This document shows positions 1 through 47,634 of a stretch of 64,000 bases of DNA, piece by piece. Source of the DNA: Dromaius novaehollandiae (Eukaryota > Chordata > Aves > Casuariiformes > Dromaiidae); NCBI RefSeq assembly GCF_036370855.1, contig NC_088101.1:38772585-38836584 (forward strand), given 5' to 3'. The notes beneath the pieces are model-generated. The model did no database searches. It was given only the letters and a program-made list of their open reading frames with translations, and was not told the origin of the DNA. The first letter of the stretch is position 1; each line of letters begins with the position of its first letter. The position numbers were made by a program, and so were the translations under genes.

Positions 1-1783
1 ACTAAGGATGCATCATAGCATAGGCCTCGATGGTCATGTTCAGGAAAGAATGACCTTTCTATAAGCTGTATAAAGTGAATTTGTGAATAATTGGATTTTT
101 GCTCCTGTAGTAATAATTGGTCATTTGAAGGCAGATTCTTCTACAGAAACATCTGACTTTGTTCATGAACTAGCCTCTTTACAGCTCAGAACTGTTTCTG
201 ATGCCTAAAGTAAATTGTGTATGATCTTCCAAAAGCAGAAAACAGTAAGTGAGCATCCAGTAACCCTTTTCATCTTCATACCAGCAAAGTGTTTATAAAG
301 TAAGGAAGCATTGTTTTGCCAATTTTAAAGAAAGGTATCTAAAACAAAGTGATGAGAAGCAGTGTATTTATTAGGACTAGCAGAACGAACTCATGCTCCT
401 AAAGCCTTTCATCATCTTAAAAAAATTAAACCGAAGTAAGTTGCCTATTGTTCTGAATGGCAACCCTTACTAAAGTCAAAAAAAATAAAAATCCCAATAA
501 CTTCAGTAGAAAAGGGTAAGCTCTTAGTCCAGAAAAGGGTATGGGAATGTAAATTCAAGCCATCAGATTTCATGATAGATTTACTCTGTAGCTAAATGCT
601 AATTAATTGTATCATAACATCACAAATCAGGGGGAGAGAGATTGTTGTGAACAACAGGGGTATGTGGAAGTTGCAATGCAGTCAGCCTGGCCTACTGAAA
701 GATTGACTGTTCAAGTAGTAGAAATAGTATTTACAAGGAGTGTTTAGCACTCAGAAAATTTTAAGGCTCTAAGTTAACAGACAGTCGTAAAATAAACTCC
801 ATAGCACTGGTTAAGAAGTGAGGCATAACCTGTGACAGACTTCTGAATGTGTAAAGGAGATGTGGAGGTGTAACCACTGTTTACTTGGAAGCTAAATTTC
901 CATTTGGCAGGTTGCTTTTCTTTTTTTTTCTTTCTTTCTTAAAAAAGGTTCTTAGTGTGAATCAGCTATGAAACCTTTTTAGCTCTTAAACTTCTGGCTA
1001 GTGTTCCCTTTTACATAATAAAATTTATCACTTTGGGTTTTTTTAGAAAAATACAAGGACCGACCTAAGTGCTATTCAAGTCATCAGAGATATATCAGAG
1101 GTTGTATCAGGTCTCTGAAAAACTGGAGTTAAAATGAATGAACTCTTGAAATCAAAGGGGGGAGTATTGTATGTTTTCACAGATGCTCTAACTTCTTGGA
1201 AGTTCTGAAATGACCTACTAACTTGTAACTGTTGGGGGGTTTCCCCTACATCAGTTTTTTTTCTGAACTACTTTCCAAGTTCTCTGTCAACCAACCAGCT
1301 CATACGTCTTGTTTGTTTTTTGTATAAAAATACTTGTGTTTTGGGAAACATTCTACTTGAAAAGTAATGCGTTGATCCAAAAAGGGGAGATGGAGAGTCA
1401 AATGTTTGCACTTATGAACACCTTCTCTCTCCATGTTTTATTGGGTGATATGCACATTAAATGATGGAATTAAAAGAGACCGTGGTCATTATTTGTCCAA
1501 AGCTCTTGCAGTGGAGAAGGAGAAAGTAGGCCTTTTTAAGCCCTCAAATGACAACGAGATATGTGTGTAGTTTTTGATCATATATCCAACCACATGGGTT
1601 TTGAGCAGTTGTGTGGCATGAGAGCATATAATTTATTCTTAAATGCTTTGAGTCTGTTTTGATCTTCATATGCAGACTTAAGTGATACTTAATCAGAGAG
1701 GCGTGTTAGGTTTAAAAGTGGGTTAGAGTTTTTTCTTTTGCTCATCTTTTCTCTCCTTTGTTTGCTTTCATTGCCTTGGCCAG
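1..1783. other. DCLK2: intron of DCLK2 (upstream part cut by window edge)
   Basis: I see no exon in this stretch. It is AT-rich and ends in a pyrimidine-rich tract and the acceptor 'ttggccag' at 1776-1783. The next exon starts in phase 1, needing one base from the preceding exon outside the window. The doublecortin-domain exons therefore lie further upstream. Confidence 0.8.
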
Positions 1784-37972
<36,189 letters not shown>

Positions 37973-38612
37973 GACTGACTAAACCAAATCCAACTGAAGC
38001 TCCCTGCGCTCTCCCCACAGTTCCTCTTATTTCACAACAGTTTGTTTTCAGTTTGCTTGCACCCTCTTGTGGCGAGGCCAAGGCAGGCTGTCATGAACTC
38101 GTAATAGTGGGCAAGTGAACCTATGTTTAAGTGCTCTTTGCCCTTGACTCAAGAACAGCAATAGGGGAAGGATTCTGGTATTTTTATGACTTTTTTTAAG
38201 TTATCGGTGTTAGTTTAATTTCCTGCATTTCACACAGCCTTGGGCTCTAAATAGACTAACATACTGTGTAGCTAACCATATTTTTATAGAAGTACTTGAG
38301 AATGGGGAGCAGTTACCAGGCCTCACTTCTGCAAAGAAACCCTGCTGTGCTCTTCTGATGAGGATTCTCAGAAAAGCAGGAGAGGAAGACAGGGGAAGAC
38401 AACTTGCATCCACCTGCTGTTCCAATGCCTCTATTTTTAGTCAAGTTTCTACTGACCCTGAAGAGGCAAGTTTTCATGAAGACTCTTCTTAGTGGACTAA
38501 CTGTAAAATATCATGGGACAAGCACTGGAGCTAGAAGGAGGGATAGTCCTTTTTGTATCAAGTTTGTTATCAGGATTGTAGGCTGCAGGGTAGCATAGAT
38601 AATATGAATTTA

Positions 38613-38618
38613 AATAAA
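38613..38618 (+). terminator. DCLK2: alternative polyadenylation signal, DCLK2
   Basis: AATAAA within 'gaatttaaataaattgac', about 640 nt after the stop. No clear GT-rich downstream element was seen, so this is weaker than the signal at 39141. Confidence 0.35.
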
Positions 38619-38815
38619 TTGACTTGGGATGTAAACATGAACACTGGAAACTTATTTGTAAACAGGACTGCAGTCAGGGAAGCCTTTTGTGTTCTAGCCA
38701 TTTTCTCTCCTTCCCACAAATGTCCCATCCACAACTTTCTCCAGAGCCACACTACCTGTTAGATAAACTACTCTGGACCTGTGAATGGAAAGCCTGCTGC
38801 GTATTATCTAACCTA

Positions 38816-38834
38816 GGATGGATGGATGGATGGA
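38816..38834. repeat. GGAT microsatellite
   Basis: About four and a half GGAT units in the inferred DCLK2 3' UTR. Confidence 0.8.
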
Positions 38835-39140
38835 GCAGTTCCTTAGTTCTAGGGCGAGCTGATGGAGGAGCTACTACAACTAGCCACCATCAACAGCTAT
38901 CCATGGTCTGTCAGTGCTATCCCCTATTCACCTGGTGCAGGCACTGGAAACAAGGATTGGGGAACAGCTACCTTAATCTGTAGTCAAGGATAGGTGAGGT
39001 TTTTATCTTTATCATATTGCTTAGTTCAGTATTGTATGTATTCAGCTTACTCATTTCCTTTGCTCATTCCTATGAATTTGTCATAGTTCATTGTCTTTCT
39101 TAGCTATACTTTCTACTAGAATTGTAAAAGAAAGACCTGC

Positions 39141-39146
39141 AATAAA
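39141..39146 (+). terminator. DCLK2: main polyadenylation signal, DCLK2
   Basis: AATAAA within 'gacctgcaataaactttctt', followed by T/GT-rich sequence ('ttattttgtcagtgaaagtg', 'tctcattgttttctctt') in the next 40-90 nt. It is the best candidate for the transcript end. Confidence 0.6.
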
Positions 39147-39649
39147 CTTTCTTCATTAAAAGAATGTCATTTATTTCTATGAGGACTCAGTTATTTTGTC
39201 AGTGAAAGTGTCTCATTGTTTTCTCTTGAAAGACTGAACAGATAAGTAGTAGCAAAAACATTTCATAAAAAAAAAAAAAAAAAAAACTGAGGTTCCTGTA
39301 ACCTTTTAGAGTTCACTGACTTGTACAGGAGACATAGATAATATGACTGAACATAATAATTGGTTTACCTTTTGAAGATGGGATTAAAGAGCCAGAAGTG
39401 CTAATTGATAACTTGAGACCATGATACAACTAAAAGAATTACAGGCACATTGACCAAAAAGAATAGTACTAAAGGTATAAAAAGATATTAGAGGTCTTGA
39501 AAAAAATACATCAGCAAGAAGTGTAGCTAGATCGGGAATAAAGATTCATGTTACAACTAGTCATTGTGAATTAATGTTGATACAAGTTCACAGGACTGAG
39601 TTCAAGATGAGTATGGGGATGACCTTTGTATAAGAGATTATGTAGGCAT

Positions 39650-39674
39650 ATATTTTTGCACAGTGCAAAAATAT
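39650..39674. repeat. perfect inverted repeat (12-bp arms, 1-nt loop)
   Basis: ATATTTTTGCAC, one A, then GTGCAAAAATAT. Both arms match perfectly. It is too close to a pure palindrome to be a transcribed hairpin RNA gene; a cruciform or binding-site palindrome is possible. Function unknown. Confidence 0.8.
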
Positions 39675-41225
39675 GAAGATAACACTAACCTTACTCAGAA
39701 CAGAAGCTAATGAGCCTCCACGAGGTAGCAATGTGTCTGCAGGTGCTAAATTCCATAAGCTGAGAATGTGGGACCAACCTAGAGAGGATGCATAATTTAG
39801 AGGGGATGGGCTAAACCACCACCTACAGCCGGGAAAGGGAGCCCCTGACAGAGAGGGCCGTGGCAGGAAACTGAAGGGGCAGGAAGCAGCAGCAAAGCAA
39901 TGAACACTGGGTTGTTTTTGATTCTGTTTGTTTGAAAAGTCTAGATAGTCAGCTGTGTAAGGCGTAGATATTTATTTTACAAACAATTTCCATTAATAAA
40001 CTGACATGGATTAGCAGAAATATCTAATAGATTTTGTTCCACAAAACCAATTATGTGCATATATATGTATATTTTTTATTTTTATATCTGCACACACAGA
40101 CATTTTATATATATATATATAAAAAGGATGAGAATTTGATTGATAAACAGCAGCCAGTAATTTTAAACTATTATTTTGCTCGTGGAAGAACAGGGTGCAG
40201 GTGCATATTTATTCTAAAATCATGCTGGTATGTTTATGACTGATCAACTTCTAAACATTCATGGAAAAGTACTTTCACTCATGGAGCAGAAGTGGGTGGT
40301 AGACAATGCCAAAATGCCTACTTGAAAATACTGACAACAGCTGGCACTACAATCATGTGGACAATACACAAGGTAAAAACCTGGGCTATCTAGGCAAGCT
40401 TTTAATTCTGCGTATGGTGTTAGAGAAGTTCACTTCTCTATGCCTTCATTTAATTCTGTAGATATTACTTCTGTAGGTGCACAGGTGGTATGTTTGTTTG
40501 TTGAGGAACACCTGACAAACTCATATTTCTATTAATCCAACCTGAGGCTGGGATGCCATATTTAATCCTTTCCATTATTAAAAACTAGTTTATTATTCTA
40601 GGCCCTTCATGGCTCCTATAGCAAGAAACAAAAGTGAGACGCATGTTAAGTTTAGCTCCAATTATTATTAAACAAGGTGCTTTCTGTGGTGTTGCATAGA
40701 GAAAGTACCTTACCTTTGTGCTGCTCAGAAAGTATCACAGTTTCACATTAAAAAAAAAAAAATGCCTTGGTTAAAAATAAAACACGTAATGAAGACCTAT
40801 AAGGATTGTTTCGTTTGTTGATCTATTGCATTTTCCTGTAATTCTTCTCTCTGTGCAGAGCCATCACTTGGTAGAAGAAGGTAAAAGTATAAAAGTTATA
40901 AAACAAAGTTCTCTGATATAAAGGGGAAGACAAACAACTATACAAACTAAGCTCCAGTTATACTTTTGTGTAGAAAGGACAGTCACCTTTTACATTATGT
41001 AAAAATAGCTCAAAAACATTTACTATTTTGATAAGTATTTATGAAATGCTAGTTTTTCAAACACTCAACAGTGACCGCACAACTGCTACCATGCCCACTT
41101 AAAAAGAGAAATTTTTTTTTGAAAAGAAAGTTCCCTGCCTTTTTTAGCTCCTTTGAACGTGACTAGTTGTTAGTGTATTCGAATGGGTCTAGTTCTTGCA
41201 TTTCCAGATAGGAAATCTCTGCTTA

Positions 41226-41290
41226 GCAGTCAGAGCTGAATCTTCCCCTGCTGTAAATCAGCATAATGCTAAGTTCACTGAGATTCCCAT
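41226..41290. repeat. possible ancient amniote repeat fragment
   Basis: 'agctgaatcttcccctgctg' then 'taaatcagcataatgctaag' and 'ttcactgagattcccatc' resemble an old sauropsid repeat with 'ggtgtaaatcagcatagctc' and 'attgaagtcaatgg' motifs. The match is from memory and diverged. A second weak instance may be at 11580-11610 ('ctggatcttcagttggtgca'). Confidence 0.35.
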
Positions 41291-44108
41291 CAAGGTATTT
41301 CCCCATTCTTGGGCTTACAGAATTAATTATAGCAACTGTCAATCTACATTAAGATAAAAGATGTTTTATGATGTTACTATGATCCAGCATTGGCTCACGC
41401 TTAGAGCTGGTCGGTAAGAATATTTTAGCAGATCAGTAAATCCTACTTGGGACTACTTCATTAAGCAGAGCTCTCTTGTTTTTAGGTGCAGACCTACTTC
41501 CCATCTCACTGAATACTTGAGGAATAGAAGCTAGGATGAAGCAGTGACTAAAATTAACAGATTCTAGGGTATTCTTTCCTATTGCATAATTGTATCTCTA
41601 AGAGAGGGAGGAAAAGTATTTTTCATCTGCTTACTCACGATTTTCCCCTTCCTGCTTTTCTCTAGGCTTTTCTAGTGCACTAGAGCATCCCGGGCACCCA
41701 GTATCTTGCCCGATCGGACCTTTTCTACGGCTACAGAAGCAAGCCTTACCCCTTACAGAGCACTGCCGTTACCATTCAAATTCCAAGAATTTCATTTTAC
41801 AGCCAGAGTTTTCTATCACCTAGTGACTATCTTTTCCTTGTAAGGATCCCAGAAATATCTCTGTATTGGTTATAAAAATTCTCAGAAACCTCATTTAATC
41901 TTGATTTTCATACTTTTCCTCCCAGTAGTCACTGGTCTAATCATTAGTGCACTGACACCAAGTTTGGTACTTCAGTAACCCAGAGGCTACATTGTAACTA
42001 CATAAATTTCCTGAAGTAATTATTTACTTTTATGTAAACATACATATTTGCTGATCATCCTCATTTTTAACAGTATGAAAAGGGGAAATTATATTTCTTG
42101 TTTACCCATGCTTTCTTTCAAGCTACATTCAAATGGCAATTGCAAAGCAACAGAAAAGCACAAAACTAATAATCTAACAAGAATAATCACATGTTGCTAC
42201 TGAAATCAGTTTCAATACCTAATTCCAGTATTAACTCATCAGTAAATTGACAGATTATTTCTATTCATTATGGGAGTGATTTTCAAATGCTGTTTAACAT
42301 GCATACAAATAGGTCTCTACTGGTCTTTTTGTTTTGTTTTAAAGCAGCTGGTTTTTTAAAGGAAAAAAAAAAAAAGAAAAAGAAAAAAGACTGAATCAGC
42401 ACTGCAAAAATTACCTGGCAATGACTGAAGAACCAGGCTACCACGCAAAAATCCACCGAGAAGGAAAGCGTTTTTCCAAACTGCTGCTTCTGTTTTCGAC
42501 TTTTTTCAAAACAGCGTTTCAACTCCCGAGCACCTGCCTCCCGTTCAGAAACAGAGGCCACAGGGCGAGACTGACGCAAGGTGGAGTTTCCAGCGAAGCA
42601 GAACTTCATCAGGAAGTACCTGCAATTATTCCCTTCTCCCCAAAATATTTCCGAATTAATTTAAAATACTAAAGTTTACAATTTAGTAAACAATTTACTT
42701 AAAAAAAGATTAATTCTATTGCTCTACATGCTGCTGGAAAGTTCAGATTTTGCTTTTGCAGCTACCAGGGCTTGTGTGAAGAAGGATCAACAGCACACAG
42801 GGTACACTAGATAAAAGGCAAAAAAAACAGAGCAACCTGCAAACACAGCTATACGAATACTTGTATTATTGCTAAACTGTCACATTAGGACCATCATCCC
42901 TCCTTGGCTTCAACTGCTCTCCAGGAGATGTTAGCATTCTCCTGAATGCGGCCTTCTCTCATACAGGCACAAAAATCTCTTCAGCGTCACAAGCCTCAGA
43001 GTTATGCTTTGTCCTCTTTGTGATGTGAAGACTTGAAAAACTAAAAACAACCAGAAGCAAGAAACAGCTTTCCAACTTTGAATGCACTTGTCCTTGAGCC
43101 TCCATCCTGCAACAAGGCCGAACTGCCTGGCCCGACTCCACAGAGTATTACTGCATACAGCAAATCCTAATCACGCAGGTAAGACTAGGCTGCACTTCAG
43201 TATTTTGCAGTTCAGAGCTCACAAAACAGTGAACAAAGCAACAGCAGGAAGAAGAATTCAGAAGTGGAAGAAAACAGTAAGTGGCCACATCTCAAGCTTC
43301 AACCATTTAGTAAATAGCGAGCACCCCGCTCCAAAAGCGGCCTTGTTTCCCTGCTCCCCTTTATTAGTTGACTATTGATGTAGTTCAAGGTATGGATTTT
43401 CAAATAATTTCGTATTTTACTAAATACACAGTTCTCTTTGCATTTCTGATATTGTGTCTCAATTCATTTTACAAGAATCACAGAATACAATAGAACAGCG
43501 TATAATAGAACACAGTTGAATTTCCCATAATTTCATTTTATAAAAAGTCATGAAAAGTCTTTGCATAAGAAGTCATAGTGTTTCTATAAACAGTCATAAA
43601 ATGTTTAAATTCTCATGTCTTTATAATAACAAAACTCCACTAAAAATAAACTGTTTACAAATACAGATTAAAATCTGTTCTTTCAAGTTTTGTTGCATGT
43701 TTTCTAATCCTCCCCCCCCCCATAAAACTGTCTGCCTTAAAATTGCAGGGCCTTAGGTTACATACAGTTAGATTTCAGTAAACCCAAACAAAATCAGAAA
43801 CAATTTCCTACAGTTTTTCATTCAGAGCTTTTACAGAGCAGCCTTAAATTATGATGCGTAAACACTGACATGCATCATTAAATGTATCAGCTTACCAAAG
43901 GCCTTAGGTTGGTTCTACAAAAATATAAACCATTTTGGATAACTTTGTGTCATGCAGGAAATCTGAGGGGGTGACTCATTTCCGGACTTACACCAGCGTC
44001 TGAACCCCATGTTGGGAAGGTCGCGTTGGTTAGATCAGCGCCCGCAGAACGGCCCAACTCTGGTTTTATTTAGCTAGGATACAGCCAATTGCTTAGGTAT
44101 TTTTATGT

Positions 44109-44111
44109 GTA

Positions 44112-44142
<31 letters not shown>
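44109..44142. repeat. TA repeat and T-run
   Basis: About nine TA units run directly into 16 T, just left of the CpG-rich island. Confidence 0.85.
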
Positions 44143-44279
44143 ACCTACTTTAAAGTGAAAGAGAAATGGACAGTAATTGTAAGAAGTCCCTTTTGCAGTA
44201 CATAACACAGGCAGTAAACAACAGGCTCCTTCAGCCAAGCACACAGAGTTACCCGCTGGTGTTACCCCTGTACCATAGG

Positions 44280-45480
44280 AATACGAGCTCTTTTGGACAT
44301 TGACTCTGCCAAGCGCTACGCAAGCAGAGCTAGAAACTTCAGCAGACACAAAGCGCTCGCTCCCCAAAGGCGACACAAGCACACCAGAGGAGCACCAGCA
44401 CCGAGCCCCGACCAGAAACAGCATAACACATGTACTTTGCATCCGGCCAGCTGCCCGCACGCTGCCCCGCGAGCACCGTTTTGATCGCACACCGCGCAGC
44501 AGGGCTGCGCGCGCTCAGAGCCTCGCTGCCTTCATTCACCTCTGCTGGCGGTGGCACAACTTCCCACCACGAACTGCCCCCGGAGAAAACTCCGCACACA
44601 CCGTAACGCCTCTCCAGGCCCACCAGCATTTACAGCCGCAGTCTGCGCAAACGCGGAGCTGCTTTCAAGCCAACTGCGCCAAGCATTTCACCACAACCCC
44701 GGCTTCGGACACCGCCGCTGGCCAGCCTTGCTCTCGGCAGCAGCCGCACGCGCAAACATTGCTTTCCAGAGCCCCCGCCATAAACCCCGGCTAACAAAAC
44801 ATCAGTTTGAACTTACCAAACCAGAAGCAAGCCCAGGCGGTCACGTGAAGAAATGCCATGCATCAGCTCTCCCTCTGAAGTGTGAGGAAACGGGGCCCTG
44901 GGAAAGCAGGCAGCTGGCACCCGGCTGCAGCAGCTGCCGCTTCTCAAGCACCCTCTGCCACCGGGGCAGTTAGCGCCTTAACGCCCCGCACCTGCGCCTG
45001 ATCCTGCCTGGACACCTGCCTCCAGGGCTGCATTGCCCAGACTAACAGATACCAGCACAGTTGGACAATTAGCCCTTTTTTGCTACTTTAGCACAACCCG
45101 CAGGATGCCGGCCACCAGTTCAACCACAACTGAGATGCCAAGCGGAAACCGGCCGCCATCCCCTGCCCGAGGTGCTCCAGCACCCGCCAGAGCCGGGGAG
45201 CGTCCTACTCACCGCCCCACCAGCCGGGCAGTCCAGCGCGGGGGTGTCTTCGCAGATGGGCTCGTGGGGCAGCAGGTGAAGACTGCGTTTCACGTGGGGG
45301 GCTGCGGCACTCCTGACGTGCGAAACACCCAGCTGCAAGAGAGGAAAATAGCCGGCTCCCCCTGGAGCTCCTCTGGCCGGCAGCTCGGAGCAGCACCGGG
45401 GCGTGCCAGGGGCACGCTCCTGCTCCCAGCTGGGACAGCACCTAACAACGAACCCTTTCTGAAACAGGCCAACTCATTAG
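44280..45480. promoter_or_regulatory. CpG-rich island, possible promoter of an unannotated transcript
   Basis: This 1.2-kb block is sharply GC-rich in an AT-rich region and full of CpG, for example 'ccgcgcagcagggctgcgcg' near 44491 and 'cgctacgcaagcagagc' near 44314. Overlapping long open frames on both strands (for instance 44300-44794, 45033-45497 and, on the - strand, 44074-44490) are expected in GC-rich DNA and show no domains. Two good splice donors are visible on the - strand: GTAAGT at 44811-44816 (read right to left) and GTGAGTAG at 45205-45212. A CpG island between two gene ends, away from both known promoters, suggests a promoter for a noncoding RNA or an orphan island. That is inference. 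Confidence 0.55.
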
Positions 45481-46124
45481 CACATTCGCTGCCCTAACGA
45501 CCAAAGCAAGTCCTCAGGGCATATTTTGACTCTAAAATCAGAGATTATTAGCTCTATCGATAATGAAGTGTTTCCTAAGTCAGTAGCAGATCATAAAGAG
45601 AAAACTTTCAGGATTTCCACTTGGCACAATACACCCGGCCTCAGCAGCATTTCCTTTTTTTTCCTTCTTTTTTTCCCCCCACATAGCAATACCGAACCCA
45701 CATCTGGCTTGAGAAAAATGCACATTGCACTTCAAGAGCATACCAATTTTCCCCAAAAAATCTTCTGATAAAAGTATATGGATGTTGTTGAACTTACAGA
45801 CATATGATGTACCAGTTTTGCACGATAAACATTATCGCTCAATACTCTGGCCACTTTATCACAGACATAGCAACTATAGCCCTCACTTAACCGCATCATC
45901 CTTCTGCTGCACAATTTGGACATACAAATGTAACCGCTAACGCCACCATAACCGTATCAGCATCGAGATGGCGTACAGAGCACAGAAAACTTGGCCACCG
46001 TTGCATAAACACCAAGAGTACTTTTAAATGCATCTGAGATGGCAGCTATTTTCTCCATGCTGAAGATGCATTGAATCACAAGAACCCAGTACGCTCCATT
46101 GAAGCTCTCAATTACAAATGCCAT

Positions 46125-46130
46125 TTTATT
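46125..46130 (-). terminator. LRBA: distal polyadenylation signal candidate, LRBA
   Basis: TTTATT on the + strand, AATAAA on the - strand, about 1.4 kb after the LRBA stop. It is an alternative to the nearer signal at 47222. Confidence 0.3.
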
Positions 46131-47221
46131 TAATTTCTTCACTTAAACTGAATTTTCTCATTCCAAATCTTTACTTAAAGAGACAGTAGTTAAATGCTTA
46201 GAAAACCAGGAACTGCTCTAGGAGGCAGCTCGAGAAATGTAGGTATTGATACAGATATGGAATGTAAATTTCAACTCAGATCACAACATACAAAGAAGAT
46301 TTTTATGCAATACAGACTTACAAACCAATAACAGTTCTTTTCACACATATTTTCACAGAATTCTGCACAGCAATCTTGTAGAAAAGTAGATTTGTGCAAC
46401 ACCAAAATAACTTATTGTTCCTTAGTATAAATTATTTTTCATTTCCTACGAGAAAGATAATTTAACATGATTGGACGGGATCTGACGGGATTTGGTGATA
46501 GCAAAATATAAAAGGTTTTGTTGCCATACACAGAAAAGAAGTATGTATGTGCTACAGTATTGTGGGGGATAGTCTGGGAAAAAAACGAAAAGTAGCCTGC
46601 AAGTCTGGTGCTTCTGCTGTGGTGTAGAGGCTGTGCACCTGCAACATCTGCCTCTTTAGTGCTTTCACAGTCAAACAGCAGAAGTGTGCTTTGGTACTTG
46701 CACCTATTAAAAAATACATGCCTGTACGGGTTGCTAATTCAACTTCAAACTCTTCAAATAGCCTTTCTGATTTTGAGGAACAATCCACATTTTGGTGTGC
46801 TTTGAAGGAGATACCAGGTAAAAACTAGAAGGATTCACACTTGATGTAACACAAACTCCATTGCTGATTCCTCTCTCTTAACTGCACAAAACATTCAACT
46901 AAAAAAAGAACTAATTGTCTAGGTCTAGAAACATGCTTGAATAGTAACATTGATGGAAACAGCTCTTTGTAATGTTTAAAATTACATTAACCATAATTTA
47001 AATACTACTATTGATTCCCAGAAGCTTCAGTGCTGAAGTAGTACAATCATTTGGAAAAGTACGAGACAAAGTGTAATACAGATAGTACAGATTAAAATCC
47101 CCCAGACATCATAATTCATTTCCATTATGTTAAAATTATATATTCCTCAAGGTTATACATAAAGCTTCACATGGAAAATCTGTTTCTTCATAATATAGCT
47201 AGAATGTGAGTTTTATCCATC

Positions 47222-47227
47222 TTTATT
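47222..47227 (-). terminator. LRBA: proximal polyadenylation signal candidate, LRBA
   Basis: TTTATT on the + strand, AATAAA on the - strand, about 320 nt after the stop. Several T/GT-rich stretches lie nearby on the - strand. It is not confirmed which signal is used. Confidence 0.4.
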
Positions 47228-47543
47228 TTAGGCTTCTTCTCATATGTGGATCAAAATAGACTTCTCATTATGACTAAAAATATAGATTTTTAACTACAGA
47301 ACCCAGCAGCCATTTTTCTGCTTCTTTGCCCTTCCCCCAAAAAAGTCAAGCAAGGTCTACAAAAATAGCAATTAACTTTAAAAAATAGGTTGCTTCTCCC
47401 AGCAAATTTAAGTTACATTCAGATGTAATATAGCTATGTATAAGGAACAACGCTGTGGCAAGATACCAAGGGAGGCTTGCTATCTCCAGTTGCATTCTGA
47501 CAGCAGCTGCCCACATCAGTGCTAATCTTGGTCTGTCTCAAGA

Positions 47544-47634
47544 TCAATATCTGGTTTGATATTCATGATGCCAGCGATTGAAATCATTGTAGAAAACCAC
47601 TATACTCCCAGATGCCATGCCAGTCATTATACAC
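47544..47634 (-). CDS. LRBA: LRBA terminal coding exon
   Basis: 91 nt: the last base of an Arg codon, 29 codons and TGA (47544-47546). It reads [20 protein letters not shown] then WHHEYQTRY. This is the closing WD40 strand and the C-terminus of LRBA, with the conserved GMASGSIV motif shared with NBEA. Acceptor on the - strand is 'ttcttag'. Confidence 0.95.

Larger units (their letters stand above)
37973..39165 (+). other. DCLK2: DCLK2 3' untranslated region (inferred)
   Basis: Follows the TAG stop. The end is set by the AATAAA at 39141, so a 3' UTR of about 1.2 kb is inferred. An earlier AATAAA lies at 38613-38618 and a GGAT microsatellite at 38816-38834. The 119-codon open frame at 38624-38983 lies inside it and is treated as chance. 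Confidence 0.6.
39166..44279. other. intergenic region between converging DCLK2 and LRBA
   Basis: No gene recognised. It holds a run of 20 A (39267-39286), a near-perfect hairpin (39650-39674), a TA repeat (about 40107-40120), a possible old repeat (41226-41290), an A-rich block (42361-42389) and a TA/T-run (44109-44142). Open frames such as 42283-42609 lack recognisable domains. Confidence 0.7.
45481..47543 (-). other. LRBA: LRBA 3' untranslated region and flank
   Basis: Reading leftwards from the LRBA stop, the 3' UTR probably covers at least 47543 to about 47200. It may reach the second signal at 46125-46130. The rest is AT-rich with no recognised gene. The short - strand open frame 45957-46142 is not recognised. 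Confidence 0.5.

Noticed and set aside
38624..38983. 119-codon + strand open frame after the DCLK2 stop
   Set aside because: It lies in the inferred 3' UTR, includes a GGAT microsatellite and has no domain.
43441..43520. 'aatcacagaatacaatagaa' as a CR1 tail
   Set aside because: It lacks the ggttggaa and 'tctagtccaac' blocks that define the CR1 3' end. Too short and AT-rich to support.
44074..44490. 138-codon - strand open frame
   Set aside because: Its C-terminus is encoded by a T-run and TA repeat (KKKKKYIYIYIHI), which argues against a real protein.
44300..45497. Long overlapping + strand open frames (164, 140 and 154 codons)
   Set aside because: GC-rich DNA has few stop codons. The frames overlap each other and - strand frames and show no domain. 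Kept only as a CpG island.
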